Below are positions 17,360-25,519 of a stretch of 64,000 nt of DNA, piece after piece. Location: the NCBI GenBank assembly GCA_035629935.1, contig DASQLQ010000066.1, positions 36,684 to 100,683 on the forward strand. The letters run 5' to 3'. The stretch comes from DASQLQ01 sp035629935. Its GTDB lineage: Bacteria > Actinomycetota > CADDZG01 > WHSQ01. Within the stretch, counting starts at the first letter, position 1; each line of letters begins with the position of its first letter. Position numbers and translations under genes: made by a program. The notes beneath the pieces were generated by a model that searched no databases, had not been told where the DNA came from, and worked only from the letters and a program-made list of their open reading frames with translations.

Positions 17360-18111
17360 GGCAGGTCCTTAAGCAGGCGCTTCGCTACACCTCTCAAGGT
17401 GTCGATCGAATAGGCATGACTCGGTGAGTCCGTGATCATGATCGCCACCGCGATGCGCCGGGATCCCTTCTCCAGGAACGCCACCTGATGTGAGACCGCC
17501 CCCGTCCCGGACCCCCAACCGCTCTTGAAAAAGAGATCCCAGTCGGGGCGGTGCACCTTCGCTATCCCCCAGCGCTGCGACCTGACGATGTGCGAGAGCA
17601 GATACAGCGCGTAGTCTTCGTGACGTCGGGGGATGTATCGCTCGAGATGGAAGAAGTAGCGAGCCTGTTCGGTCGCGTCGATGCTGCTAAGCCCCCACGG
17701 TCTCGTGTACCTGAAGTGGCGCATACCGGCATCGCGCGCCAGATCGTTGATGCGACGGGGGCCGAGTCGATCGGCGATCGCGGTCGCCGCAGAGTTATCG
17801 GATCGGCGGATCATCGGAGCCAACAGAGACCTGTCGTCAGCGTTGAGCTTGCGATCGCGCACCGACACTTGCCTGAGGTATCCGGCGAGCAGCATCGCTT
17901 TGAACACACTGGCCGCCGGAACCACCCGGTGCCCGCGGTGTGCGAAGAGTCTCCCCGACGGTGACTTCACGGCGAAGCTGACCGACCCCGCACGCTGCTG
18001 CGAGTATCGGACGGCCGAATCCATCGCCGGCCTCCAGCGTCCACCGGCGATCGAGGTTGCCGGCGCGAGCAGCAATAGCACGCACACGAGGCAGATGGAG
18101 AACTTCCGCAT
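17356..18111 (-). CDS. Exported class A beta-lactamase-like serine hydrolase
   Basis: 251 residues. Signal peptide MRKFSICLVCVLLLLAPA, then the penicillin-recognising fold with SVFK (Ser-x-x-Lys), RSDNSAATAIADRLG (SDN motif) and FKSGWGSGTG (KSG triad). There is no obvious Glu166-type omega loop (the region reads TRPWGLSSIDATEQARY), so it may be a peptidase or esterase rather than a true beta-lactamase. ATG 18111 is chosen because GGAG lies 9 bases upstream; GTG 18129 and ATG 18126 are in frame. It follows the TIM-barrel-like gene without a gap, probably one operon. Confidence 0.85.
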   Translation of the reverse strand: MRKFSICLVCVLLLLAPATSIAGGRWRPAMDSAVRYSQQRAGSVSFAVKSPSGRLFAHRGHRVVPAASVFKAMLLAGYLRQVSVRDRKLNADDRSLLAPMIRRSDNSAATAIADRLGPRRINDLARDAGMRHFRYTRPWGLSSIDATEQARYFFHLERYIPRRHEDYALYLLSHIVRSQRWGIAKVHRPDWDLFFKSGWGSGTGAVSHQVAFLEKGSRRIAVAIMITDSPSHAYSIDTLRGVAKRLLKDLP

Positions 18112-18129
18112 CGCCACATACTCCATCAC

Positions 18130-19134
18130 TCAGATCCGGGTGGAGAGCTCCCTCCACGTCTTGTCCGTGGTGATCGGGTAGTCGTAGAGGCTCGCCCCCA
18201 GCACCTTTCTCTTCTTGACCGCGCTGGCGAAACCGCGGGCGGCTGGGACTCCCACCTCATCGGCGATCCCTCCGATCACGTGGATGGGCGTCTTACGTCC
18301 AGTTTCTTTGCGGATCGTTGCGATGTTGTTCTCGGTGTATCGCTCGACGTGCTTGAAGCCTTCCGCGCGGAACGTGAAGTAACCCATCGGAACCATCACG
18401 TCGTAGATCCGAGCTACACGCTTGTAGGGGAAACGGGGCCAGTAGAGAGAATGGGAATCGGGGATGACGGCCCCGAGTGGATAGTTCTCGCCGGCCGTCG
18501 CGCGCAACTTCTTAGATATCTCGAGGAGGCGAACGTTGCGTTTGTGGATCCCGTCGACATTGGGAGCCTCGATGTCGAGAGCGAATGAATCGAAGTTGTG
18601 CCCGCCTTTGGTGGCGAAAAGCAGACCGGTGCGGGCCCGACGGAAGTCGCGGCCGGGACGGGCGAATGAGGGGACGTACCAACCCACCACACGCATGTCT
18701 TTCCTGTGCGCCGCGACCAGGAACGCGCCCGTCTCTTTCGGATAGACGATGGCGCTGTCACTGCCGTGCGTTGCCGTCTGCAGATAGATCGTCTCCACAC
18801 CGCGTTTGTGCATGAGGGCGACGGTGCGCCACGGATGAGCCCAGACCCAGCGATTGAAGATGTCTATCCACGAACCAAGGCCTCGATAGGAAACGAGCTG
18901 ATGCCTCTTTGGCTGCTGCGGCACGAGGGGGCCGATGTTGATGTCCATCCGCTTGCGGTCGTTATGTAGAACGGGGAGGTTGGGGCGGCCCTTGTGCTCG
19001 GAGCGCGGCAATCGCCACTCTCCCAGCGAGGCGACAGGGACTTTCCGTTGTCGGGCCGGAGCGGGAAGCTCGATCCCCGGGATCAGAGCGTGAATAACGA
19101 GAGAGAAGGCGGTAGCGACGACGGCCCCGGTCAC
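18130..19134 (-). CDS. Exported protein, probable TIM-barrel glycoside-hydrolase-like fold
   Basis: 334 residues. One N-terminal hydrophobic segment (signal or anchor, about 5-22), a basic Pro-rich linker, then a domain of alternating strands and helices: VETIYLQTA, MRVVGWYVPSF, FDSFALDIEAP (acidic pair at a barrel strand end), YPLGAVIPDS, RIYDVMVPMGY, TPIHVIGGIADEV. This order resembles putative (beta/alpha)8 glycosidases, but I recognise no named family and the catalytic acids are uncertain. GTG start. Operon with the following beta-lactamase-fold gene, which suggests a shared envelope role. Confidence 0.7.
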   Translation of the reverse strand: MTGAVVATAFSLVIHALIPGIELPAPARQRKVPVASLGEWRLPRSEHKGRPNLPVLHNDRKRMDINIGPLVPQQPKRHQLVSYRGLGSWIDIFNRWVWAHPWRTVALMHKRGVETIYLQTATHGSDSAIVYPKETGAFLVAAHRKDMRVVGWYVPSFARPGRDFRRARTGLLFATKGGHNFDSFALDIEAPNVDGIHKRNVRLLEISKKLRATAGENYPLGAVIPDSHSLYWPRFPYKRVARIYDVMVPMGYFTFRAEGFKHVERYTENNIATIRKETGRKTPIHVIGGIADEVGVPAARGFASAVKKRKVLGASLYDYPITTDKTWRELSTRI

Positions 19135-19272
19135 GAAATCTCGGTTCAGGATCCCTCCTCTTTTGACTACGGAGTGCAGTCGACCAGGGTACGGAGAGTC
19201 ATCGGCAAGCGCACTACGTAATGAAAGAACACAAGCAGAGGAATCTCCGGAGATTTCCAGAAATATCTAAGG

Positions 19273-19860
19273 GTGCGCCTCCCCGCCCTACTAGTCGTCT
19301 CGGTTCTGCTGCTCGGCTCTCTCGACGCCGGCGTAGCTCGGGGCGGAACGGATGGGTCGAAGTGCCCCCCCTACCCTTCTCCCCGCTGGGCAGGTGACGT
19401 GCCGACCACCTTCGTTCCCGACAGCGCAACGGCCAGACGACCGATCGAGGTCACACTTGCTACCGGTCCCGGCGCTGGGACCACGGATGCAGGGTCCCCC
19501 AAGGACGACATGGGCGAGATCAGCCACGTGTTCCACAACGTGGTTGTGGCGCCCGATAAAGGGCCGGCGATGCTCTTCGCGCGCGCCGAATACCTCCCGG
19601 CGTTCGACTACGACCTCTTCCTGCGCGCCCCTGGTGGTTCTTCGGTCGCGTTCGAATGGGATCTCAATCCAGCGGCGGTGAACGGTCCGTCACCCATGGA
19701 TTCGAGCTTCAAGGGCCATGCCGAGCCGGGTGTGTCTCAGATCGATGGGTACGGCGCGCCTCGGTGCGTCGGATACACGATCGACCTTGCGAGCGGATTG
19801 ACCCCAGGAGGCCCGGTGCTTCTCAAGCTCTGGATCGCGAAGCGCAAGCCCCACCACTAG
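19273..19860 (+). CDS. Secreted protein of unknown function
   Basis: 195 residues with a signal peptide (MRLPALLVVSVLLLGSLDAG, Ala cut site near VARG). The mature part has CPPYPSPRW, HVFHNVVVAPDKGPAML and a late CVGYTIDLASG, with two cysteines that could form one disulfide. No family recognised; the predicted content is beta-rich. It starts at a GTG with no strong Shine-Dalgarno. Divergent from the TIM-barrel-like gene, and upstream of the 42-codon gene. Confidence 0.65.
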   Translation: MRLPALLVVSVLLLGSLDAGVARGGTDGSKCPPYPSPRWAGDVPTTFVPDSATARRPIEVTLATGPGAGTTDAGSPKDDMGEISHVFHNVVVAPDKGPAMLFARAEYLPAFDYDLFLRAPGGSSVAFEWDLNPAAVNGPSPMDSSFKGHAEPGVSQIDGYGAPRCVGYTIDLASGLTPGGPVLLKLWIAKRKPHH

Positions 19861-19966
19861 GTCGCCTCCTCCGAATCGGACGAAAGAGGATTTTTCGACC
19901 GAGACCTCGAACCTCTGGGGCGCGGAGCGCCGGCTGCGGGGCCGGCCGCGATCAGAGGAGGACGGA

Positions 19967-20095
19967 GTGGGCAAGCGTGGATACATGGTCATAGCAGTTG
20001 CTTCGATCTTCTCGGAAGGCACGTCGACTATCACCGACGCCACCACAGGTACGACAGTCGACGAGGCAGACATCTACGGAGACATCAACTACTGA
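19967..20095 (+). CDS. Small 42-residue peptide gene with strong RBS and terminator
   Basis: A GTG 5 bases after AGGAGG (19956-19961) opens a 42-codon frame ending TGA at 20093. The peptide starts MGKRGYMVIAVASIFSEG, continues with a Thr/Ser/Asp-rich middle and ends DEADIYGDINY. A very strong intrinsic terminator begins 17 bases after the stop, so the frame sits in a well-formed expression unit. No similarity recognised. It could be a small regulatory peptide, an antitoxin-like peptide or a peptide-product precursor; none is shown. Region 19861-19955 before it is GC-rich with short inverted repeats. Confidence 0.55.
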   Translation: MGKRGYMVIAVASIFSEGTSTITDATTGTTVDEADIYGDINY

Positions 20096-20112
20096 TCGCT
20101 GTTGTTACGCGA

Positions 20113-20150
20113 GATGGGGGCCGGGGTTTTCGCCCGGCCCCCATCTTTTT
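20113..20150 (+). terminator. Strong intrinsic terminator
   Basis: Perfect 13-pair stem (GATGGGGGCCGGG with CCCGGCCCCCATC) around a 7-base loop GTTTTCG, followed by five T. The most convincing terminator of the window; it ends the transcript of the 42-codon gene. Confidence 0.93.
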
Positions 20151-20173
20151 GTTGCACAGTCCTTTAGTCCGTC

Positions 20174-20992
20174 TTAGGGAAGAAGCCCTCCGGTGAAGGG
20201 CTCGGTGCCCAGAGCCAACTGCAGGCCGCTGAATCCACCACGGCTCTGCGCGTAACCGACCTCGCGCGCGAGGTCGCCCACGCCGTTGGAAGCCGGTATC
20301 GGAAGAATCGCAACGGTGCTCAGTGTGCCCAACGCGGCCCCCGATGCGGAGAGGAATCCGGAGCCAGAGTCACCCGGGATGCCTGGAGTCACGGTGTAAA
20401 CGGTGTGGCTCCATCCACCACCAGTCTGACCGAGGCTGTAGCCCTCTTTCGGACTCGTAGGAGTGAGGCCGAATCGCAGCCCCGAGTTGCCGTACGAGTA
20501 CACCTGGTCCAACGTGGAGGACGTAGCACCGAGCGAAGTCGGTCCACCCCAGTTCGGAACCGACGGGTTAACCGAAGCGACGTCGGCAGGATCGAGTTTC
20601 ACCAACGCGAAGTCGTTATATGCACACACGTTCGGGTCCGATTCGCCATTCGCCTGCATGGTCAACCACGACGAATAGACCAGAGTTCCCGGTCGGCTGG
20701 CGCCGTCAACTTCGACGGGCGTCCCGAGCGGGAGACTGCCGGCCAGGCAACCATCGGTCTCCGTTGCTCCGCCGGTCCCCGCGCAGTGAGCTGCCTGACC
20801 GATCAGAACATCCGAGCCGTTCGTGAAGACGAAGTTCGCGGTGCACTGTGCTCCCTCGGTGAATGTCTGAACACCGGGGTGGATGCTGGCGGTCGCGGCC
20901 GGAGCCCATGCCTGCTGGGCCGAAGCCGCAGAAGGGATGAGAAGGGCCAGAACCAGGGCCGAGATCAGGAGCAAGGTCGAGCGCATGCGCAT
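20174..20992 (-). CDS. Secreted trypsin-like serine protease
   Basis: 272 residues. Signal peptide MRMRSTLLLISALVLALL ending at ASA-QQ. Chymotrypsin-fold triad: His in GQAAHCAG, Asp in YNDFALVKL, Ser in PGIPGDSGSGFL. Cysteines around CTANFVF and HCAG suggest disulfides. Known role: extracellular endopeptidase or a related peptidase. Near the C-terminus the Gly-rich REVGYAQSRGGFSGL replaces the usual long helix. Alone on its strand; the strong hairpin at 20113 lies after its stop but its T-run faces the other direction. Confidence 0.9.
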   Translation of the reverse strand: MRMRSTLLLISALVLALLIPSAASAQQAWAPAATASIHPGVQTFTEGAQCTANFVFTNGSDVLIGQAAHCAGTGGATETDGCLAGSLPLGTPVEVDGASRPGTLVYSSWLTMQANGESDPNVCAYNDFALVKLDPADVASVNPSVPNWGGPTSLGATSSTLDQVYSYGNSGLRFGLTPTSPKEGYSLGQTGGGWSHTVYTVTPGIPGDSGSGFLSASGAALGTLSTVAILPIPASNGVGDLAREVGYAQSRGGFSGLQLALGTEPFTGGLLP

Positions 20993-21079
20993 GCTGCCTC
21001 CCTTTTAGACCGATAAGGACGACCGGCACGGCATTGTACCGATTTGGGGGTATTGGACTTACGCCGTATACCCCCACCC

Positions 21080-21565
21080 CTACCCTTCGCCGGAAAGCCT
21101 TCTTGTCCTTCTTACGGCTTTTCGCCCGGCTTCGGTCTCCAAGGGGTCATACAGAACCGTGACCTTCACGTACCCATCACACGGGGCTTCACGCAGGGCG
21201 ACTATGCCGGCCAAGCTGTCCTTCTTGGCAAAGTAGAGCTCGGCCTCGAACCCCTCGAAATCCGTATTGATGACGTCGAAGCCCTGGCCCTCCAACTCAG
21301 TGCGGGAACTGGCGAAGAATTGCTCTACCGACTGATCACCGAATCCCTCGAGGGTCACGAACTTCTTCTTCAGCTCGGCTCGGGTAAGGGTGATCCCATC
21401 GGGCCAAGGGAAATCGGCCGGAACCTCGGGAACGGTGTCGATCGCCGGCGGCAGACTGCAGGCGGCAACCGGCTTCCCTTCGGGGGCGGCGACGTCGGCA
21501 GAACACGCCCCCAGCAGGAGAACGGCGCCTACCAAGGCGCCGGATATGACGCTCGGGTGGGTCAA
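21080..21565 (-). CDS. Putative lipoprotein of unknown function
   Basis: 161 residues from the TTG at 21565, which overlaps the stop of the preceding BNR gene (TTGA); another TTG at 21598 would add 11 residues. The lipobox LVGAVLLLGACSA places lipidated Cys about 20 residues in. The mature part has FPWPDGITLTRAELKKKFVTLEG and a beta-rich C-terminus with one Cys (APCDGYVKV). No named family. Translational coupling suggests that it works with the BNR protein at the cell surface. Confidence 0.75.
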   Translation of the reverse strand: MTHPSVISGALVGAVLLLGACSADVAAPEGKPVAACSLPPAIDTVPEVPADFPWPDGITLTRAELKKKFVTLEGFGDQSVEQFFASSRTELEGQGFDVINTDFEGFEAELYFAKKDSLAGIVALREAPCDGYVKVTVLYDPLETEAGRKAVRRTRRLSGEG

Positions 21566-23232
21566 GCCTTGGACGCGGAGCGGCGTTTGATGAACCAACC
21601 GACAAGGATGAGCCCGGCCGCCAACAACACGAACCTGATAACCATCATCCCCGTCGCCGCCAGGGATGAAGTTGGGGCGGCGTCCGCGGCTGTTTCCTCA
21701 TCGTCGCCGCCACCTTCTTGTGCGCTGCCCGAAACGTTGTCGCTATCCCGCTGGGCATTACCCCCGCCCTGGTTGGGACCGTCTCCCGATCCGCTCGGCG
21801 GGTTGGGGGCGGGCGGTTGTTTGACGAACACCGGTCCCCCCGATTGATGGACGAATCCCGGAAGAGCGGTGGCGCCACCTTCAGCTGTATCCGAATAACC
21901 GCCCCATACGTGCCCGGAGTTATCGATCTCGATCGTGAAGAAGTCCCCGAGTCGACGGTCGATCGCTTGCGCCTGACAAGCCGTGCCACCTTGGCAGATC
22001 GTGCTCGTGTGCACGGCACGAGGCGTTGCCGTGGCGACTTTGAATCCGGGAGTCTTCGAGCCCGAACAACCGAGCCCGTTCAAGCTTTGCGCAACGTAGA
22101 TGCGCCATTGCTGGTCTCCCTGTGTCTCAGCGTTGTGATCCGGAAGGCTCTGATCGGCCCCCAACCAGGCGACGGCCACCTTCCCTTTGTCGCCGACTGC
22201 GAGCCAGGGCCAGATGTCCGTTCTGTTGTTGGTGTCCACGCGCGTCGGCGTTGCCCATGTCTTTCCGGCGGTTGTCGAGTACGAGTACCAGACGCCCGCG
22301 GCACGGTCGCCTTGACCGCTCTCGTCCCAAGTTATGTAGAGATTGCCGGCCGAATCCAGATCGAAGGAAGGCCAATGCGACAGCATGCTGACCCCCGACG
22401 CGATCTTGTAGGTCTCTTTCTTCTCGAGGTTGCCCTTCCGAGCTTCGCGGTAGGCGACCATCGACAACGTGCCGCCTTGGTAATACGTCTCGTACAGAGT
22501 TCCGTTGCGACGATCTATCTGGATGTCGCCGAGACCGGCGCCGTCCTCGATGCCCGGGGCGAAGGTCTTTCCCCCGTCGGTGCTGCGATGCAGGTAATGA
22601 CCGACGTTACCTACGGGATCGCTGGGGAAGGTTCCCCCGCCGAGCTCGTTGCCGACGAGATAGAGAACGTCCTTCTTGTCTGCCTCCATCCATTGCCGGT
22701 CGCTGATCGTTTGACCGAAGAAGTTCTGCAGCGTGAATGGGTCGTCCGAACCGGGGGCACTCGACACCGCCACGTTCGCAAGGTTGATCTCCGATACGTA
22801 GACCTTGCCGGTCTCGTCGATCGCGTACTCGGGGTCCGAGAACCCGGTGAAGGGGGTGTTGTTCGGGGGAAGGATCCGGTCCTGGTAAGTCCATGTCTTC
22901 CCGTGGTCTTTGCTGAAGTAGTAGTAGGTCTGGCCGGTGTAGTTCTCGACGAAGGCGGCGGTCGTTGGGTCCGCGGCGGCCGGCGCATAGAAATGCGTTG
23001 TTCCGGCATGGGAGCCGTACAGCAGGGTCCCGTCGGGATGTTGCTCGACCGTCGGCTCGCCCCCGGCCCGGGTCGTGTCGATGTACTTCTGCTTTTCGAA
23101 TTTGAGCGATTTCGTGGGCACGGCACACGCCTTCGCCGCGTCGGATGCCGACGGAGCCAGCATCACGAGACTCGAAAACAGAAAGGTCAGAAACAGAAGA
23201 AACGGAACTTTCGAGTTCCGGACGTTGCCCAT
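21562..23232 (-). CDS. Exported BNR/sialidase-like beta-propeller with LAATG sortase-type anchor
   Basis: 556 residues. Signal peptide (8-32), then repeated Asp-box-like turns (YYFSKDHGKTWTYQ, HRSTDGGKTFAPG, YSYSTTAGKTWATP) over ~50-450, a six-bladed propeller pattern. A Pro/Gly/Ser/Asp-rich linker (455-520) leads to LAATG (524-528), a hydrophobic helix and KRRSASKA. LAxTG is the class E sortase recognition form of actinobacteria, so it is probably wall-linked. Sialidase catalytic residues (Arg triad, Tyr/Glu) cannot be confirmed, so it may be a binding rather than a hydrolytic propeller. Confidence 0.85.
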   Translation of the reverse strand: MGNVRNSKVPFLLFLTFLFSSLVMLAPSASDAAKACAVPTKSLKFEKQKYIDTTRAGGEPTVEQHPDGTLLYGSHAGTTHFYAPAAADPTTAAFVENYTGQTYYYFSKDHGKTWTYQDRILPPNNTPFTGFSDPEYAIDETGKVYVSEINLANVAVSSAPGSDDPFTLQNFFGQTISDRQWMEADKKDVLYLVGNELGGGTFPSDPVGNVGHYLHRSTDGGKTFAPGIEDGAGLGDIQIDRRNGTLYETYYQGGTLSMVAYREARKGNLEKKETYKIASGVSMLSHWPSFDLDSAGNLYITWDESGQGDRAAGVWYSYSTTAGKTWATPTRVDTNNRTDIWPWLAVGDKGKVAVAWLGADQSLPDHNAETQGDQQWRIYVAQSLNGLGCSGSKTPGFKVATATPRAVHTSTICQGGTACQAQAIDRRLGDFFTIEIDNSGHVWGGYSDTAEGGATALPGFVHQSGGPVFVKQPPAPNPPSGSGDGPNQGGGNAQRDSDNVSGSAQEGGGDDEETAADAAPTSSLAATGMMVIRFVLLAAGLILVGWFIKRRSASKA

Positions 23233-23292
23233 GGCGCCACCCCCGTGCCTAGCCTGGAACCCAGGGTACGCCCCCCTGGCGCATACGGGACC

Positions 23293-23991
23293 TCATCGTC
23301 GCCGGTCGGGGATCCTCTCCTGCAGCGGATCGACCAAGGCTTGAAGCGTCCGCCGTAGCTCTTCACCGACCTGCATCCAATCTTCGGGGGAATCCGGATC
23401 CCCAGTGAACGTCAGCGGCGGCCCGATCGAAGCGGCGAGGTGTTGCCCCGGTCGCCAGTTCTTCTTTCGGTTCTTGGGCCAGACGTTCTGTGTCCCCCAC
23501 AACCCGCAGGGGATAACGGGTGCGCCGGAGCCGAGCGCCAAACGCGCCGTCCCCGACTTCAAGGGACGCACGGATAGGTCCTCGGAATCCGCGGCGCTGC
23601 CCTCCGGGAAGATGGCGATGAGTTCGCCATGGTCGAGAGCGGAGAAGGCAGCCTCCAGCGACGAGCGTGCCGAGCTGGTGCCCCGTGCGACCGGGATCAT
23701 CCCCGACCCGCGCAACAACCAACCCAGCCTCCAATCCGCGAACAGCTCGGCTTTGGCGAGGAACCGAGCCCGCCGCCCGATCGAATCCGGGAGATAAAGG
23801 GCCGCCAATGCATCGAGGTAGGCGATGTGGTTGAACGCCATGATCGCCGGTCCGACCCGAGGTACGTGCTCCATCCCTTCGATGTGCTTGCGGAACCACA
23901 GGTTCGCCCACGGTCGGAGCACGGACTTGGCGACGACGTATGCAGGTTCGCGTCGTCTCGGGCTCCAACTGAGAGCCTCGCCGTCGATCAT
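23293..23991 (-). CDS. 1-acyl-glycerol-3-phosphate acyltransferase family protein
   Basis: 232 residues. PlsC domain with the catalytic motif MAFNHIAYLDALAAL (HxxxxD), FLAKAELF, RGSGMIPVARG and the substrate motif IAIFPEGSAADSED. It transfers an acyl chain to lysophosphatidate or a related acceptor at the inner face of the membrane. The ATG overlaps the lgt stop (ATGA), so lipid acyl transfer and lipoprotein lipidation are coupled. Confidence 0.92.
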   Translation of the reverse strand: MIDGEALSWSPRRREPAYVVAKSVLRPWANLWFRKHIEGMEHVPRVGPAIMAFNHIAYLDALAALYLPDSIGRRARFLAKAELFADWRLGWLLRGSGMIPVARGTSSARSSLEAAFSALDHGELIAIFPEGSAADSEDLSVRPLKSGTARLALGSGAPVIPCGLWGTQNVWPKNRKKNWRPGQHLAASIGPPLTFTGDPDSPEDWMQVGEELRRTLQALVDPLQERIPDRRR

Positions 23992-24797
23992 GTTCTCGAC
24001 TCGCCCGTGCCGGTGCCCCGATTGAAGAGCCACAACCCGATCGCTCCGATGAGAACTGCGGCCAGACTCCCGTACGCGTTCCTGCTCAGGCCAAAGATGC
24101 GCACGGTTGTGTCGATCCGGATCAACTCGATCAGGAAACGAAATCCGCCGTAACCGATCAGGTAGACGAGAAACAGGGACCCGCGACGCAAGGAGCGATG
24201 CCGATCGACCCACAGTACGACACCTAATACAAGGAGATCGGCGAGCACCTCATAGAGGAAGGTCGGGTGGAAAGTCTCGAACCTCGCGTAGCCGGACATC
24301 CGGTATTGCGGCTCGACATGGAGCGCCCACGGCAGCTCGGTCGGAAGCCCATAGACCTCTTGGTTGAAGTAGTTACCGAAGCGGCCGATCGCCGACGCGG
24401 CCGGAAGGACCGCTGCCGCAGCGTCGAACCCATCCGACGTGCTTAGGCCGTACCGGCGGGCCAGCCACACGCCGACCACCGCGGCAAGAGCGATCCCGCC
24501 GTAGATCGCCAAGCCTCCCCGCCACGAGAACAATGCCGTCCTCGGATCCTGTGAGAACTGGCCCCAGTTACCTGTGACGTACGCGAACCGCGACCCAACG
24601 AGGATCGCAACTGCTACCGCGAACGCCGTGCGATCGACGACTTCGGGATCGCCTCCCGCGCGAGCTAGATAACGGCGACGGCCCCAGACGACGGCCGCGA
24701 CGGCCGCGACCGTCAGCAGCAGCGCGTACATGCGGACCTCGATGGGGCCAACTTGCAAGCTGGGAAAGGGTGGTGGAGGGATAAAAGCCAGTGTCAT
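23988..24797 (-). CDS. lgt: Prolipoprotein diacylglyceryl transferase
   Basis: 269 residues, seven membrane segments. Signatures: GGLAIYGGIALAAVV, the Lgt motif GRFGNYFNQEVYGLPTELPW, YRMSGYARFETFHPTFLYE and YGGFRFLIELIRID. It moves diacylglycerol from phosphatidylglycerol to the lipobox Cys of prolipoproteins, a function matched by several lipobox proteins in this window. The ATG start faces the TIGR01906 gene, whose longest frame would overlap it by 7 bases. Confidence 0.97.
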   Translation of the reverse strand: MTLAFIPPPPFPSLQVGPIEVRMYALLLTVAAVAAVVWGRRRYLARAGGDPEVVDRTAFAVAVAILVGSRFAYVTGNWGQFSQDPRTALFSWRGGLAIYGGIALAAVVGVWLARRYGLSTSDGFDAAAAVLPAASAIGRFGNYFNQEVYGLPTELPWALHVEPQYRMSGYARFETFHPTFLYEVLADLLVLGVVLWVDRHRSLRRGSLFLVYLIGYGGFRFLIELIRIDTTVRIFGLSRNAYGSLAAVLIGAIGLWLFNRGTGTGESRT

Positions 24798-24841
24798 CGG
24801 ACGCGAACCTAGTCGTTGCGCTCGTGGTGGCTACGATTCAG

Positions 24842-25519
24842 ATGATGGCGGAGACAAAGCAAGCGCAGGCCACCGGCCTTTCCGGGTTCGCCCAATTGGC
24901 CGTCTTGGTCGCCACATCACTATCGATCGTCTCGTTAGTAATGGCTCTGCTCCTGACGCCCCTATGGGTACATCGCGCACTTGACATCTCGGAGGTTCCC
25001 CAGCGGCTCCTGCTCGAGCCGGACCGAGCCCACGAGCTATCCGATGGCCTCATCGGAGACCTCGTCACGCCCGGCGCGGACTTCCGCATGGACGGGGGCC
25101 GCGGAGGCCCGTTCCTGGACGCCCGTGAGCGCGCGCATCTGGCGGACGTCCGAGGGGTTCTGCTCGCCTGCCTCATGGCCGGAGGACTGGCCTCGATCGG
25201 TCTTGTCGTTTCGTTCGCGCGCTCCGGGCAACGACAGCCGCTGTGGCGCGCTGTCGGCCGGGGAGGGGCGCTGGTCCTTCTAGGACTGGTCGCGCTTGCC
25301 GTTTACACAGCGATCGACTTCGAGAGAGCTTTCGACGGCTTCCACGCGCTGTTCTTCCCCGGCGGCAACTACATTTTCGACCCGCGCTCGCAATCGTTGG
25401 TGGTGTTGTACCCACCCGAGTTCTGGCAACTGACCGGGATCGCCGCAGGCGTGCTCGCCGGATCGCTGGGATCGCTCGCGGCATTGGGAGGCCGCCGGCT
25501 CGGAGGCCGCTGGTGGTGA
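24842..25519 (+). CDS. TIGR01906-type integral membrane protein
   Basis: 225 residues from ATG 24842 (a GTG at 24791 is also in frame but overlaps lgt). Four hydrophobic segments with a large loop after the first. The family signature near the end is FHALFFPGGNYIFDPRSQ followed by LYPPEFW. Function of the family is unknown; it is common in Gram-positive bacteria. Its stop abuts the stop of the convergent PD40 gene with no intergenic base. Confidence 0.85.
   Translation: MMAETKQAQATGLSGFAQLAVLVATSLSIVSLVMALLLTPLWVHRALDISEVPQRLLLEPDRAHELSDGLIGDLVTPGADFRMDGGRGGPFLDARERAHLADVRGVLLACLMAGGLASIGLVVSFARSGQRQPLWRAVGRGGALVLLGLVALAVYTAIDFERAFDGFHALFFPGGNYIFDPRSQSLVVLYPPEFWQLTGIAAGVLAGSLGSLAALGGRRLGGRWW

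Noticed and set aside
17356..18111. Resistance-type class A beta-lactamase
   Set aside because: SxxK, SDN and KSG are present but no convincing omega-loop Glu, and there is no mobile context; called beta-lactamase-like only.
19690..20073. 127-codon minus-strand frame over the secreted protein and the 42-codon gene
   Set aside because: No RBS or family match; it runs antisense to a gene with a signal peptide and to the small gene with RBS and terminator.
21718..23358. 546-codon plus-strand frame opposite the BNR gene
   Set aside because: Arg/Val/Gly-rich antisense shadow without domain features.
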